Below are positions 25,032 through 31,641 of a stretch of 64,000 nt of DNA, piece after piece. The position numbers and the translations under genes were made by a program. The notes beneath the pieces were generated by a model. The model saw only the letters and a program-made list of their open reading frames with translations, ran no database searches and was not told the origin of the DNA. Numbering within the stretch: the first letter of the stretch is position 1; each line of letters begins with the position of its first letter. This DNA comes from Zygnema cylindricum (taxonomy: Eukaryota; Streptophyta; Zygnematophyceae; Zygnematales; Zygnemataceae): assembly GCA_037447655.1 (NCBI GenBank), contig JBBHKE010003514.1, forward strand, positions 62,001 to 126,000. Direction: 5' to 3'.

Positions 25032-28000
25032 CTCACACCCTCTTAAGCATTTTGGTTTTCAAAATGTGATATATTTGTAGCGTTATTTCTCTTGTCCTCT
25101 CTCCTTTGACTAAGCATAAGAACTGCTTACTTGTTTCAAAATGATATTCACTCGTAGCTAAGTACAGAAACGTTTTTTTTTGTTTTCTTCGTTTTCCTTT
25201 TTTGTTTTTCTTGTTTTTTTTTTTTGTAGGTCAACTTCAATCAGATCGCAGCACTTTTAGGTCAACAGGAGTTAGAAGGGAAGAGAGTACCTCGTATGGC
25301 GTCCGGAAAAACTCTTCCCTGTTTTGCTCCATGGGACACATCAGCCAGGGCTGGAGGCTACATTAGTGATCGATTTCTTACAGGGCTTCGACCACAGGAG
25401 TATTATTTCCATTGTATGGCGGGTCGAGAAGGGTACGAGTTTACAACTTTTTCTTTCTAACGATTCTGTCATTAGTTGTTTCATTATTCTTCTAAGAAGG
25501 AAACTACATCGTGAATCGCTATTAGCATAACAATAAGTTGGTGACGCTTTCTCTTGGTCCTTGAGCATAAAATACCAACTTGGTATGTCCATATTGCTTT
25601 GACCTTTATTAGAACTAATATTTCTAAGTTTTAACCCACACTAAATGTTTCTTAATTTTAACAGTGCCATGGTGTGCACTACCCTTAGTTATTATTATTG
25701 AGTTTTTTTTGGGCACTCGAAGAACTTTTTCTGGATACATACTTTGTCAATTTTCAATTGTGACATCACGTCAAAAGGTGAAACTGTTAGATTGTAATAG
25801 GTTGCCTCAGAACAAATTTTTAAAAAAGTAAAAAGAAGTTAATGTTTGAGCATGAAATCAAATAAATTTTAAGGGCTAAAAAAACATTCAAGATAAATGA
25901 AGAACCAGGTACTAACTTTTAATAAACGTTTCAAGTTTATGAATGTTTGGGATATAATCTCAGCTCCAATTGATACAAAAGTATGTCATGGTTTCAAGTG
26001 TGCCCTGTCCTTGTTCCTCTCCCTCTCCCTCTCCCTCTTCTACCAAATCGAGTCTGGCTAGTAGAAAACCTAGGATGTTTGGGAATTTTGACCTAATCGG
26101 GGAGAAGTATACCAATCCTCAGCCTGATTCCTCACTTTCAACTTTGTGGAAACATCAATGTTTTTCTTTAATCTTTTTTTTTGTTCCCATCATTTTTCAG
26201 GCTTGTGGACACAACTGTAAAAACATCACGAAGTGGTTACCTGCAACGGTGTCTCGTTAAGAATCTAGAGGGGCTTAGGGTTCATTATGACTATACGGTA
26301 CGAGATTCTGATTCGTCGGTGATACAATTTCGGTACGGATCAGATGGATTGGACTCAACTCGAACATCGTATTTGACCAATTTTGACTTCATGGTACAGG
26401 TATATATGTTTATTCATATTTTGTTTGGTTCTTTCCTCAACATGGAAATGTCTTCTTTTATAGTACACTGTTTAGGAACCCTGAGAAACAAGACAACATC
26501 GTTTGTTCTTCTAGGCTTTAAGGTCCTTTAAAACCAAAATTCACATAAAAAAGGAATGTATTGGACAATAGTTCGGATGTGCAGGGAAGTGCAGAAAATT
26601 CTGGGCATATTATGCGTTTTTTATGTTATTTTAAAATTTGCTAGTTTCTATTTGCATTTTACAAGGTCAAAACAGGTAAAATATGTATTCATTTTATGTA
26701 CTTCTGAACTATGGGAGAGACCTTAGTCTGTAAATAATGTGGACTGCGCTATTGATGAACTCTCACCTTTACGTCTTTACGTTTTTTGCTGATGCAATTA
26801 TGACAATTTTTGCTCATAATTATTACGACTTAAACGTTTTTACTGACATATCTGACTGTTTTTGATGTCCAGAATAAATCACAACTTTCCACTGCTCTTC
26901 CAGTAACTTCTGCAAAAGAGGGACTTTTGGACGAACCGGAAAAGTCTGTCCTTAACGTTACCCGAGAAGATAAAAAATCTTTTTCCAAAGGAGAACAAAG
27001 TAAATCCTTCGAAAATGGAAAACAAAGTAGTACGAGTGTTCTCGATGAAAGCTTTCCGGGACCGTTTTTAGGCTCTGTTTCAGAAACTTATGAGACTGCA
27101 ATGACCAAGTTTCTGAAGAAGGTGGATAAGTCGGAAAGGAAAAGTCTTCGACGATTAATGCAAGTAAAATATATTCGAAGTCTCGCAGACCCGGGGGAAC
27201 CTGTAGGAGTATTGGCGGCTCAGTCAGTGGGAGAACCTTCTACTCAAATGACGTAGGTCCAAACCCTAAATTGGTACTATGTTTTGTACTTTAGGTCTCA
27301 TTGTGTACTTTCTTCTTTCATGAAAAATGAAATAATGATACACCGCAGTAATGTGGCGCGATACACTACAATCCTGTAGTCTATTGGAAAATATTGTAGG
27401 CTTTACAATACAGTATTAAACTCATCCCACTCGAGAAATACTTTCTCTTTCTTTCACTCATCCTTTCTATCTTCTCTTGGTCTTTCTTTGTTTTTCTTCT
27501 GCTCTGTAATCATCCTCATCTCCTTTGTTTTCCATTTTTCTTCTCCAAGTTTATTATAAAGAAAGACACCACAGTCGAGAAATAGTTCCTCTTTCTCTCG
27601 CTCATCCTTTCCACCTTCCTCTTCCACTTTCTTTCTTTCTCTTTTGTCGAATAATCATTATCATCTTCTTCCATTCTTTTTTTCTTCTTATACAATTAAA
27701 AATAAAAAAGTTTTTTTTTCTGTGTACAGGCTTAATACTTTTCATTTCGCAGGACGTGGAGAAGCAAATGTGACTCTTGGTATCCCTCGACTGCGAGAAA
27801 TTTTAATGACTGCTGCCCAAAATATAGCCACACCCGTAATGGAATGTCCTCTTCTGCCTGGAAAAACTCGGTAACTTCTTTTTTTTGTTAACATCATCAG
27901 TTTGTTAACATATTTTTTTTGTGCTTGTAAAATTACTAGGCAGACACATTCCCATTTACCTTTTTTCGATCATGTATTGGTCATGTATTGGTCATCTTTG

Positions 28001-31000
28001 GTCATCTTTGGTCATATTTTGGTCATATTTTGGTCAACTTTGGTCACGTATTGGTCATCTTTGGTCATGTATTGGTCATGTATTGGTCATGTCATGTTTT
28101 GGTCATGTATTGGTCATATATTGGTCATGTATCCGTCATCTTTGGTCATGTATTGGTCAAGTTTTGGTCATATATTAGTCATGTATTGGTCATGTATTGG
28201 TCGTATATTGGTCGTATATTGGTCAATGTATTGGTCATCTTTGGTCATGTATTGGTCATGTATTGGTCATGTATTAGGTCATGTATTAGTCATCTTTGGT
28301 CATGTATTGGTCATGTTTTGGTCATCTTACCTGATAATTGGTCGAATTAAGGTTTATATTTGAGTTTTATTTGACTAAATGTTGGGAACATGACCGAACG
28401 ATGACAAAATTTGACCCAAAAATGTAAGACGGAATGCGCCATAATAATATCGTCTTTAAAAAATTGTGCCATTTTTCTTTGTGCTTTTTAACCTAAAAGA
28501 GAAAAATGATCCGGTCGAAACATTTTACCATGTTTTTCTGTATCGTTGTCATGCTTTAGAAACTTGCAAAAAGTCATACAAATATTTCTTTTTAAGTTTC
28601 CAAAAGCTCGCAAACAATATTTTTGCCTTCTAGAATTACTGCCTGTTAGAATCTTTTGACGTTTCGCTGTTTTTTTCTTACTAGAACGATGAATGTACTC
28701 CAATTCTCTCTTCATTTTTTTCTTTTCTGATTGATGTTATGTTTCTGTTGGATACATTCTTACATGTTTCCTTCACTCTCTCTCTCTCCCCCTCGCCCTC
28801 TCTTATTTCGCAGAAAGGATGCAGAACGAGTGGCGGGACTTCTCCGAAAACTGACTATGGCGGAAATTCTAAAAGAAATTACTGTTGAACAGTTTGCCCA
28901 AATGGGAAAAACAGGTTATAACAATTTAAACTACTCAATTTGCATTAGTTTCTATGAACTGAATAGGTATCCGGATGAGCTCGGTTTAACTTTCGAAGAG
29001 TTAGTTACGGCTTTTAAAGATAATTTTATGCCGAAATTGTTAATGGAGGTAAAGAGAGCTCAAGCGAGATCAGATGGAGTAGGAAGCGCGACATTAGTTG
29101 TGGGAAAAGAGGGAGGAGGAGGAAGAGGTGGAGGAGGAGGAGGAGAAGGAGAGGAAGGGGAGGAGGAAGGAACTGAAAGGGGAAGGCTTGGACGGAAAAA
29201 GAATATGGAGGAGGAGGAGGACGATGACGATGTGGGAGGGGAGGAGGAAGGACATGATGCTGAAAAACAGAAAGGACGGTTGAATGACGAGCATGGATAT
29301 GAGGACGAGAACGATGAGGAGGAAGAGGAGGAGGAAGAGGAGGACGAGGAGGAGATAGAGGAGAACGAGGAGAAAGAGGAGGAAGAGGAGGGAGAGAAAG
29401 CTTCAAAGGATGTGAGGGGGCAGAAGGAGAGTGATGACGTTGAGAGAGGTGAGAGTGATGTTGAAATGGACGACGATGAGATTTATTTTAAGGGGCCTGT
29501 ATCAGAAAAGGAAAAGAAGGATAAGGAGAAAAAGAGGGAGAAGGAGAAAAGGAAGGAGAAGGAGAAGGAGAAGTTGAAGAAGAAGGAGGAGAAGGAGAAA
29601 AAGCAGAAGGAGAAGGAGAAAACGAAGGAGATAGTGAAACAAGATCAAACAAAAGCAGTAGCAACCGTTCCTGTGAAGAAAAAAAAGGACCAAAAATTGG
29701 GAGGAGTCGAGGTGGAGGTAGGGAAAAACTGGTGCAAGGCCAGCATCAGTCTCCCCCTTGATGCCTCAAGGATCCTTCTCCACGAAGTAAGTTTTTCTTA
29801 ACCTGTACCCCCTGTCCCTCTCCCCCCTCCCCTCGTCGAGCGTCTACTTACTCAGTTTCTGCTTCTGTTTCCATTTCCGTTTGCATTACCATTTCTTTTT
29901 TTGTTTCCGATGCCTCCTCTTTTTCCATTTCCTTCTCGCCTCCCTAAAAACGTCCGTTTCTGTTTCCACTCCCTATTCCATTCCCAATTCCATCTCCATT
30001 TTTGTTTCTGTTTTTGTTCCTGTTCCTGTTTCTGTTTCCATTTCTGTTTTCATTTTCATTCCCATTTTTGTATCTGTATTCGTTTTCCATCCCCAGTTAC
30101 GTTTCCGTTTCTGTTTATGTTTCCGTTTTTCTTTAACATTTTCATTCCCTATCCGTTTTCACTCCTTTTTTTATTTCCGCTTGCGTTTTTCGTTTCTGTC
30201 TATGTTGCTTTTTCTTTCCTTTAACTGATACCTCCATGGGTTTCCATTGCTTTTTCTTCCGTTTAACAGACGCTTCTACTTGTTTTTGTTTCTACCAGTA
30301 AATCAATGCCCCTTACACGGGCATGGACCGTGTCCTGTTTTATCATGCTTGTTACACAGGCATGGACCGTGTCCTGTTTTATCACGCTTTCTTTTGCCCT
30401 AAACAAAGTATATTTTTAGAATGTAGGACGACGGGCTAAGTCTGTAAAATGGTTCACTGTTAAAAAAGGGCCTACTTTAAAACGGGACATGTTCACAATT
30501 TGCGCCACTTTTGACAAAATGGGCCTACTTTGAAAGTTACACGATCGGTGAGGTCGCCCGAGGGATTTGTTGCTATATTGTCGGTTCATAGATTGTCGGT
30601 TCCTAGGTACGGTAAACTCGCATCGACGGCGCTATCTGCAGTTTTTAAACAGTACATTCTGGTGGTGGTCCGGCAAAATGTTTCGTTTTTCAAGTCCTTT
30701 TGTCTCATTGGATGGATGGATGGATTGGATTGGATTGGATTGGATTGGATTGGATTGGAAAGGATGTCAGGTTTGTTTGTTTTAGAATGTAGGACGGCGG
30801 ACTAAGTCTGTATGAAGAACAGCTGTAAAAAAAAAGGCCTTACTTCAAAACGGGACATCAACACAATTTGCGCCACTTTTTACGAACTGGGCCTCCTTCA
30901 AAAGTTACCCTATTGGTGAGGTCGCCCGAGGGACAAAGTTACCCGTTTCCGTATAAGCGTGCAGACGGACAACGTGCAGACAGACAATCAACACCTATTT

Positions 31001-31641
31001 AAAGGTTTTCAGACAGACGCCCAATGGTCTATAATATGTATAGAGATTTCATCTGTTTAACTGACGTTTCCATGTGTTTTTATGTTCAGATTGTGGAGAA
31101 GACAGCTGCCAAAGTTTTAGTCCGTTCAACCAAAGGAATCGACCGATGTTTGGTCCTCAATGGAGATGGCCCAGATAAACCTCCCAGACTACAAATCGAG
31201 GGTTTAAACATCGAGGGAGTAGCAATGATTGGAGAAGATGACCTCGATTTGACAAAATTGACAACCAATCATATCGCAGAAGTTCTTTCGTGGCTGGGAG
31301 TGGAAGCAGCAAGAGGAACGATATTATCCGAAGTTCAAAGAGTTTTTGGAATGTACGGAATTAATGTGGATGCTCGTCATTTGAGTCTCGTTGCCGAGTT
31401 TATGACTCAGGAGGGAGGTTATCGAGGGTGTAATCGGGTCGGGATCGAATCGAGTGCTTCTCCTTTTCAAAAAATGAGTTTTGAAACCGCGATGCACTTT
31501 TTAACGGATGCGACGTTACAAGGACAACAGGATTCTTTGGAGTCTCCTTCTTCTCGAATCGTCCTCGGGAGGATCATAGAGGCGGGAACGGGTTCTTTTG
31601 GTTTGTTGCAAAATATAAGCTGCGCTCAAGTTAGTGGATGA
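6044..31641 (+). CDS. RPA1: DNA-directed RNA polymerase I largest subunit (RPA190/NRPA1)
   Basis: Catalytic subunit of nucleolar RNA polymerase I, which transcribes the large rRNA precursor. Twenty exons from 7144 to 31641 join in frame to 5217 nt (1738 aa plus stop), in the usual size range of the family (about 1660-1720 aa) plus an enlarged insert. A short first exon is tentative. In order (residue 1 = first codon at 7144): clamp zinc site C58, C61, C68, H71; second Cys pair CGNC near 213; Pol I-type [11 protein letters not shown] near 335; active site [10 protein letters not shown] (D604, D606, D608); bridge helix [20 protein letters not shown]; Pol I-specific [14 protein letters not shown]; trigger loop [15 protein letters not shown]; Glu/Lys-rich insert about 1310-1510; C-terminal [17 protein letters not shown]. 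Pol I rather than Pol II or III is shown by these motifs and by the absence of a heptad tail. All internal introns are GT-AG. Confidence 0.95.
6904..6927 (+). repeat. RPA1: Upstream copy of part of RPA1 exon 2
   Basis: gaaggtgggatccgtggc and the following bases match 7155-7178 inside exon 2 with two or three mismatches, about 251 bases upstream. It sits after a poly-T tract, so it resembles a former acceptor junction. The span between is an AAAACCCC-type low-complexity array. Confidence 0.7.
7144..7313 (+). CDS. RPA1: RPA1 exon 2
   Basis: Runs from acceptor cttcctcag to donor aaa|gtgagg, phase 0 to phase 2. It encodes the Pol I N-terminal block with [18 protein letters not shown] and [12 protein letters not shown], residues 1-56. 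The last about 55 bases and the donor are copied several times in the following intron (7412-7822), and part of its 5' end is copied upstream at 6904-6927. Confidence 0.92.
7247..7822 (+). repeat. RPA1: Tandem array of the RPA1 exon 2 3' end plus donor (165-bp unit)
   Basis: The exon end beginning gtgaaggacgggctctacga at 7261 recurs at 7426 and 7591 (exactly 165 bp apart) and at 7764 (173 bp). Each copy carries the exon tail, gagcaaagtgagg including the donor, and a G-rich tract. Weaker copies follow near 7880 and 8041. Reading through the first donor hits TGA at once, so the copies do not extend the protein. Confidence 0.93.
8391..8455 (+). repeat. RPA1: Decayed upstream copy of the RPA1 exon 3 5' end
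   Basis: aaagctgcgagacttgtcg, a poly-T, then tgtcccggtcattttggtca and catcgacctc match exon 3 bases 8511-8575 with an offset of about 120. The acceptor reads aaag instead of acag and the frame is lost. Confidence 0.85.
8515..8674 (+). CDS. RPA1: RPA1 exon 3 (clamp zinc site)
   Basis: Acceptor ggtgacag, donor agg|gtagga. Residues 57-110 contain [20 protein letters not shown]: Cys-x2-Cys-x6-Cys-x2-His, the conserved zinc ligands of the polymerase clamp, followed by [10 protein letters not shown]. The joined codon AA|C gives Asn just before the first Cys. Confidence 0.95.
9792..10418. mobile_element. Non-autonomous inverted-repeat element (about 627 bp)
   Basis: It starts ctacacctcgaattgtaatt and ends attacgattcgcggtgtag, which are imperfect inverted ends of the family seen elsewhere in the window. 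Internal short palindromic units (attagagt..actctaat) flank both ends. No transposase reading frame is present. Confidence 0.6.
10437..10612 (+). repeat. Degenerate minisatellite with aaccacactaa core
   Basis: About seven irregular units of 25-30 bp containing variants of accacactaa and ttttacac between 10437 and 10612, in RPA1 intron 3 directly after the 9792-10418 element. Confidence 0.6.
10802..11330. mobile_element. Non-autonomous inverted-repeat element (about 529 bp)
   Basis: Left end tacacagtgaattgctatta, right end taatagtgattcaaggtgta: the same terminal family as 33892-34110. The internal ttgaacatgtgcgaacag region is the reverse complement of sequence in the elements at 44.6-45.3 kb (cacatgttcaaatgtcga), so these are relatives in opposite orientation. 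Confidence 0.65.
11400..11640 (+). repeat. About three tandem units upstream of the RPA1 exon 4 acceptor
   Basis: Units of about 85-100 bp containing aaactga.caaatga and then ctggaaa.ccc repeat three times up to the acceptor at 11658. This resembles the junction-copy pattern seen at other exons, but only intron sequence is duplicated here. Confidence 0.6.
11659..12027 (+). CDS. RPA1: RPA1 exon 4
   Basis: Acceptor ttatcatgcag; donor ctg|gtgcgc was chosen because it alone keeps phase 0 into exon 5. Residues 111-233 carry [11 protein letters not shown], an acidic linker ([16 protein letters not shown]) and the second Cys pair [15 protein letters not shown]. The other GT sites nearby (after aaggaggg and ctgaaa) break the frame. 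Confidence 0.85.
12085..12365 (+). repeat. About 67-bp tandem repeat in RPA1 intron 4
   Basis: tcctgtttttagtcatcta, tcctgtttctaatgacttgt and cataaattagtgta recur three to four times. cacaggcctgtaagctt occurs on both sides of the array (about 12053 and 12308), so the array may mark a duplicated segment. Confidence 0.75.
12484..12685. mobile_element. Foldback MITE, copy 2
   Basis: Same family as 5462-5673. ttcgccacttataacatatt on the left is inverted as aatatgttttaagtggcga on the right, and the right end reads gcgatacatggtgta. It lies in RPA1 intron 4. Confidence 0.75.
13493..13666 (+). CDS. RPA1: RPA1 exon 5
   Basis: Acceptor gtttgtttgtag, donor gag|gtgaga, phase 0 at both ends. Residues 234-291 start [15 protein letters not shown] and end DPAFLSPAE. 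This is the variable segment after the second Cys pair, so support is mainly frame continuity and position. Confidence 0.8.
14197..14308 (+). repeat. Hexanucleotide microsatellite (AGAAGC)n then (ATAAGC)n
   Basis: About eleven AGAAGC units pass directly into about seven ATAAGC units, a single-base shift in the repeat type. It lies in RPA1 intron 5 and produces long meaningless ORFs on both strands. Confidence 0.95.
14325..14710 (+). repeat. CTAAGC/CTAACC-type low-complexity tract ending in (CAACCT)n
   Basis: Degenerate aagctaagcta and taacctaacct motifs grade into about thirteen perfect caacct units (14632-14710). A gtgaca-type tract follows at about 14795-14848. Together with 14197-14308 this shows stepwise turnover of hexamer repeats within one intron. 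Confidence 0.85.
14927..15115 (+). CDS. RPA1: RPA1 exon 6
   Basis: Acceptor gagatcag, donor cta|gtatgg. Residues 292-354 contain [17 protein letters not shown] and [20 protein letters not shown], a signature of Pol I largest subunits (family form F...L.VPP.RFRPP). Confidence 0.93.
15238..15405 (+). repeat. RPA1: Two decayed upstream copies of the RPA1 exon 7 5' edge
   Basis: 15341-15405 (acttgcagattcttgagcat and on) matches the true junction at 15442 with an offset of 101 and keeps its cag. A more decayed copy at about 15238-15290 shares aagattttcctgtcagttat with the 15341 copy. Confidence 0.85.
15450..15609 (+). CDS. RPA1: RPA1 exon 7
   Basis: Acceptor aacttgcag, donor ttgg|gtgagt, phase 0 to phase 1. 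Residues 355-407 begin [17 protein letters not shown] and end NCLLDSS. Both edges have decayed copies in the neighbouring introns: 5' copies near 15238 and 15341, 3' copies near 15834 and 15979. Confidence 0.9.
15767..16005 (+). repeat. RPA1: Downstream copies of the RPA1 exon 7 3' edge
   Basis: The exon end ggacagcagtttgggtgagt (15597) recurs as ggacagtagttaggtaagag (15840, with a good donor-like sequence) and ggacagcagtttagatgagt (15984, GT lost). gacggagggttgagcagag also repeats beside them. The spacers are gagggagaga microsatellite. Confidence 0.85.
16650..17050 (+). repeat. Dispersed repeat A in RPA1 intron 7
   Basis: 16801-16942 (ggggccctatgtactgctgc onward) is nearly identical, about two mismatches over 140 bases, to 22669-22810 in RPA1 intron 14. 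Similarity continues more weakly through ttatgcttcacctcaacatt to about 17050. Confidence 0.9.
17304..17497 (+). CDS. RPA1: RPA1 exon 8
   Basis: Acceptor gattcag, donor gtg|gtgagt. Residues 408-472 contain [20 protein letters not shown], then [19 protein letters not shown] and FATRLSIPV, the universally conserved lid/rudder region of largest subunits. A diverged copy of its 3' end with donor lies 22 kb downstream at 39387-39450. Confidence 0.95.
18253..18411 (+). repeat. (CT)n microsatellite upstream of RPA1 exon 9
   Basis: About 150 bases of almost pure CT, with a TCTCC-rich section at 18285-18325. The antisense strand reads as a false Arg-Glu repeat ORF. Confidence 0.97.
18649..18939 (+). 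CDS. RPA1: RPA1 exon 9
   Basis: Acceptor cgtgacag, donor cag|gtattt, phase 0. Residues 473-569 contain [25 protein letters not shown] and [15 protein letters not shown], which is placed as in other Pol I subunits just before PTLHK. Confidence 0.95.
19376..19464 (+). CDS. RPA1: RPA1 exon 10
   Basis: Acceptor ggatacag, donor aa|gtaaga, phase 0 to phase 2. It encodes [20 protein letters not shown] and then TLRMHYANC, the conserved block before the active site. Confidence 0.95.
20089..20160 (+). repeat. RPA1: Decayed upstream copy of the RPA1 exon 11 5' edge
   Basis: ggagatgaaatgaacgtcca followed by tttcattaggactcg matches the start of exon 11 (20440-20467, ggagacgaaatgaatgttca) with many changes, 310 bases upstream. 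It corresponds to codons of the GDEMNVHF active-site segment. Intron sequence between (aatttgcag, gtttcttgtt) is itself repeated three times. Confidence 0.8.
20411..20558 (+). CDS. RPA1: RPA1 exon 11 (catalytic aspartates)
   Basis: Acceptor tgtatttcag, donor cag|gtaaga. It encodes [18 protein letters not shown], with the three Mg2+-binding aspartates of all multisubunit RNA polymerases, then [18 protein letters not shown]. All catalytic residues are intact, so the gene should encode an active enzyme. Both exon edges have decayed intronic copies (20089-20160 and 20595-20640). Confidence 0.97.
20595..20640 (+). repeat. RPA1: Decayed downstream copy of the RPA1 exon 11 3' edge
   Basis: cttgtagacgtctcattcag then ataagagaggagaag matches the exon end and donor at 20539-20575 (ccttgtagaggtctcattca, ggtaagaggg). 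The donor GT is now AT, so the site is dead. Confidence 0.88.
21059..21250 (+). repeat. TTCC/TTTCC microsatellite upstream of RPA1 exon 12
   Basis: About 190 bases of ttcctttcc and variants run straight into the acceptor ctcttttcag at 21257, forming an oversized polypyrimidine tract. Confidence 0.95.
21258..21464 (+). CDS. RPA1: RPA1 exon 12
   Basis: Acceptor ctcttttcag, donor cag|gtaaca, phase 0. It encodes [20 protein letters not shown] and ends [16 protein letters not shown] (family form PAI.KP.PLWTGKQ). The upstream intron ends in a long TTCC/TTTCC microsatellite. Confidence 0.96.
21701..21970 (+). CDS. RPA1: RPA1 exon 13 (funnel)
   Basis: Acceptor gtctcttttag, donor cag|gttttt (a weak donor). 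Residues 718-807 contain [15 protein letters not shown] and [20 protein letters not shown], typical of Pol I. At least three diverged copies of its last about 30 bases follow in the next intron. Confidence 0.94.
22014..22195 (+). repeat. RPA1: Downstream copies of the RPA1 exon 13 3' edge
   Basis: The exon end cagtcgactcttcacttctt followed by ttcttcaggtttttttt is echoed at about 22020 (atgactcttaacttctttt..cagtttttttt), 22104 (tagtcgactcgtttcttctt) and 22160 (ggtcaactcttccttcttt). The copies are diverged to different degrees, consistent with sequential duplication. Confidence 0.75.
22238..22373 (+). CDS. RPA1: RPA1 exon 14
   Basis: A CT-rich tract leads to acceptor ccctcag; donor gaag|gtgaga. 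It encodes [19 protein letters not shown], with GFTCG.DD.LL being conserved, and ends FVGIPEE. Phase 0 to phase 1. Confidence 0.94.
22501..23180 (+). repeat. Dispersed repeat A, further copies in RPA1 intron 14
   Basis: 22669-22810 is a near-identical copy of 16801-16942. 22501-22600 is an older copy sharing gaggggccctatg and gtgacttgatttccacaaat. A pure TTCTC microsatellite follows at about 22840-22985. Confidence 0.9.
23862..24250 (+). repeat. RPA1: Serial upstream copies of the RPA1 exon 15 5' edge
   Basis: The true junction caaattgcagattctaatcc (ending at 24446) is copied at 24193-24212 (identical over the 20 bases) and at 24042-24061 (one or two changes), with a weak third copy at about 23875. 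Each is followed by gactgaa and then tgtctcttaaaccct. Junctions lie at 23880, 24051, 24202 and 24436. Confidence 0.92.
24437..24648 (+). CDS. RPA1: RPA1 exon 15
   Basis: Acceptor caaattgcag, donor aat|gtaagg. It encodes [12 protein letters not shown] and [13 protein letters not shown] (family form ..MV.SGAKGS.). Two well-preserved upstream copies of its acceptor plus first codons, and one weaker one, lie at about 24202, 24051 and 23880. Confidence 0.95.
24837..25030 (+). repeat. (CT)n and (CA)n compound microsatellite in RPA1 intron 15
   Basis: Long CT run from 24837 to about 25003, then a short CA run to 25027. Confidence 0.97.
25230..25432 (+). CDS. RPA1: RPA1 exon 16 (bridge helix, first part)
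   Basis: Acceptor tttttgtag, donor gg|gtacga. It encodes [20 protein letters not shown], then [18 protein letters not shown] and [17 protein letters not shown]: the start of the bridge helix. Phase 0 to phase 2. Confidence 0.97.
26201..26399 (+). CDS. RPA1: RPA1 exon 17 (bridge helix end)
   Basis: Acceptor catttttcag, donor cag|gtatat. [20 protein letters not shown] completes the bridge helix, followed by [20 protein letters not shown] and TSYLTNFDF, which separate Pol I from Pol II and III. Confidence 0.97.
26873..27252 (+). CDS. RPA1: RPA1 exon 18 (trigger loop, first part)
   Basis: Acceptor gatgtccag, donor ac|gtaggt. Residues 1058-1183 include a Lys/Ser-rich linker, then [20 protein letters not shown], the conserved start of the trigger loop. 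Confidence 0.95.
27430..27690 (+). repeat. Tandem duplication inside RPA1 intron 18
   Basis: cgagaaatactttctctttc and what follows (about 27431-27545) is repeated as cgagaaatagttcctctttc at about 27577-27690, both ending in cttctt-rich tracts before the exon 19 acceptor. A third relative lies outside the gene at about 39225. Confidence 0.8.
27730..27870 (+). CDS. RPA1: RPA1 exon 19 (trigger loop end)
   Basis: Acceptor gtgtacag, donor cg|gtaact. It encodes [20 protein letters not shown], then [20 protein letters not shown]: the trigger loop and the following conserved helix. Confidence 0.96.
27970..28340 (+). repeat. About 11-bp minisatellite (TTGGTCATGTA)n
   Basis: More than twenty units of ttggtcatgta, ttggtcatctt or ttggtcatatt in RPA1 intron 19. 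All three frames are open by chance, giving Trp/His/Ser-rich false ORFs. Confidence 0.95.
28814..29786 (+). CDS. RPA1: RPA1 exon 20 (giant low-complexity insert)
   Basis: Acceptor tatttcgcag, donor gaa|gtaagt; 324 codons. The start ([19 protein letters not shown]) and the middle ([18 protein letters not shown]) are ordinary jaw-region sequence. From about 29100 to 29660 it is extreme: a Gly/Glu block, two long Glu/Asp runs, then a Lys/Glu block with repeated KEKEK. Conserved sequence resumes at [16 protein letters not shown]. Other Pol I subunits have an acidic insert here, but this one is about 190 residues. Confidence 0.93.
29795..30290 (+). repeat. Pyrimidine-rich TTTCYG/TTTCCATT low-complexity intron
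   Basis: Start of RPA1 intron 20: a degenerate hexamer array of tttctg, tttccg and ttcatt. The same array is present in the pseudogene copy at 42110-42520, so it predates the duplication. Confidence 0.85.
30293..31045 (+). repeat. About 750-bp segment present in RPA1 intron 20 but absent from the duplicate copy
   Basis: On both sides the intron aligns with the copy near 42580: gacgcttctacttgttttt before, tttcatctgtttaactgacg after. The segment holds a 365-bp tandem duplication (about 30420-30560 and 30780-30940, sharing ggtgaggtcgcccgaggga), short repeats of catggaccgtgtcctgtttt, and a GGATT microsatellite (30713-30760). Confidence 0.8.
31090..31641 (+). CDS. RPA1: RPA1 exon 21 (C-terminus)
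   Basis: Acceptor tatgttcag, stop TGA at 31639-31641. It encodes [60 protein letters not shown] and ends about 20 residues after [10 protein letters not shown], which is a normal Pol I C-terminus. Confidence 0.96.
   Translation: MVEKTAAKVLVRSTKGIDRCLVLNGDGPDKPPRLQIEGLNIEGVAMIGEDDLDLTKLTTNHIAEVLSWLGVEAARGTILSEVQRVFGMYGINVDARHLSLVAEFMTQEGGYRGCNRVGIESSASPFQKMSFETAMHFLTDATLQGQQDSLESPSSRIVLGRIIEAGTGSFGLLQNISCAQVSG

Noticed and set aside
27902-28363. 153-aa plus-strand ORF of repeated Tyr-Trp-Ser-Cys-Ile-Gly-His
   Set aside because: Frame-independent product of the ttggtcatgta minisatellite within an RPA1 intron.
29026-29406. Minus-strand Pro/Leu/Ser ORF
   Set aside because: Antisense of the well-supported RPA1 exon 20 low-complexity region.
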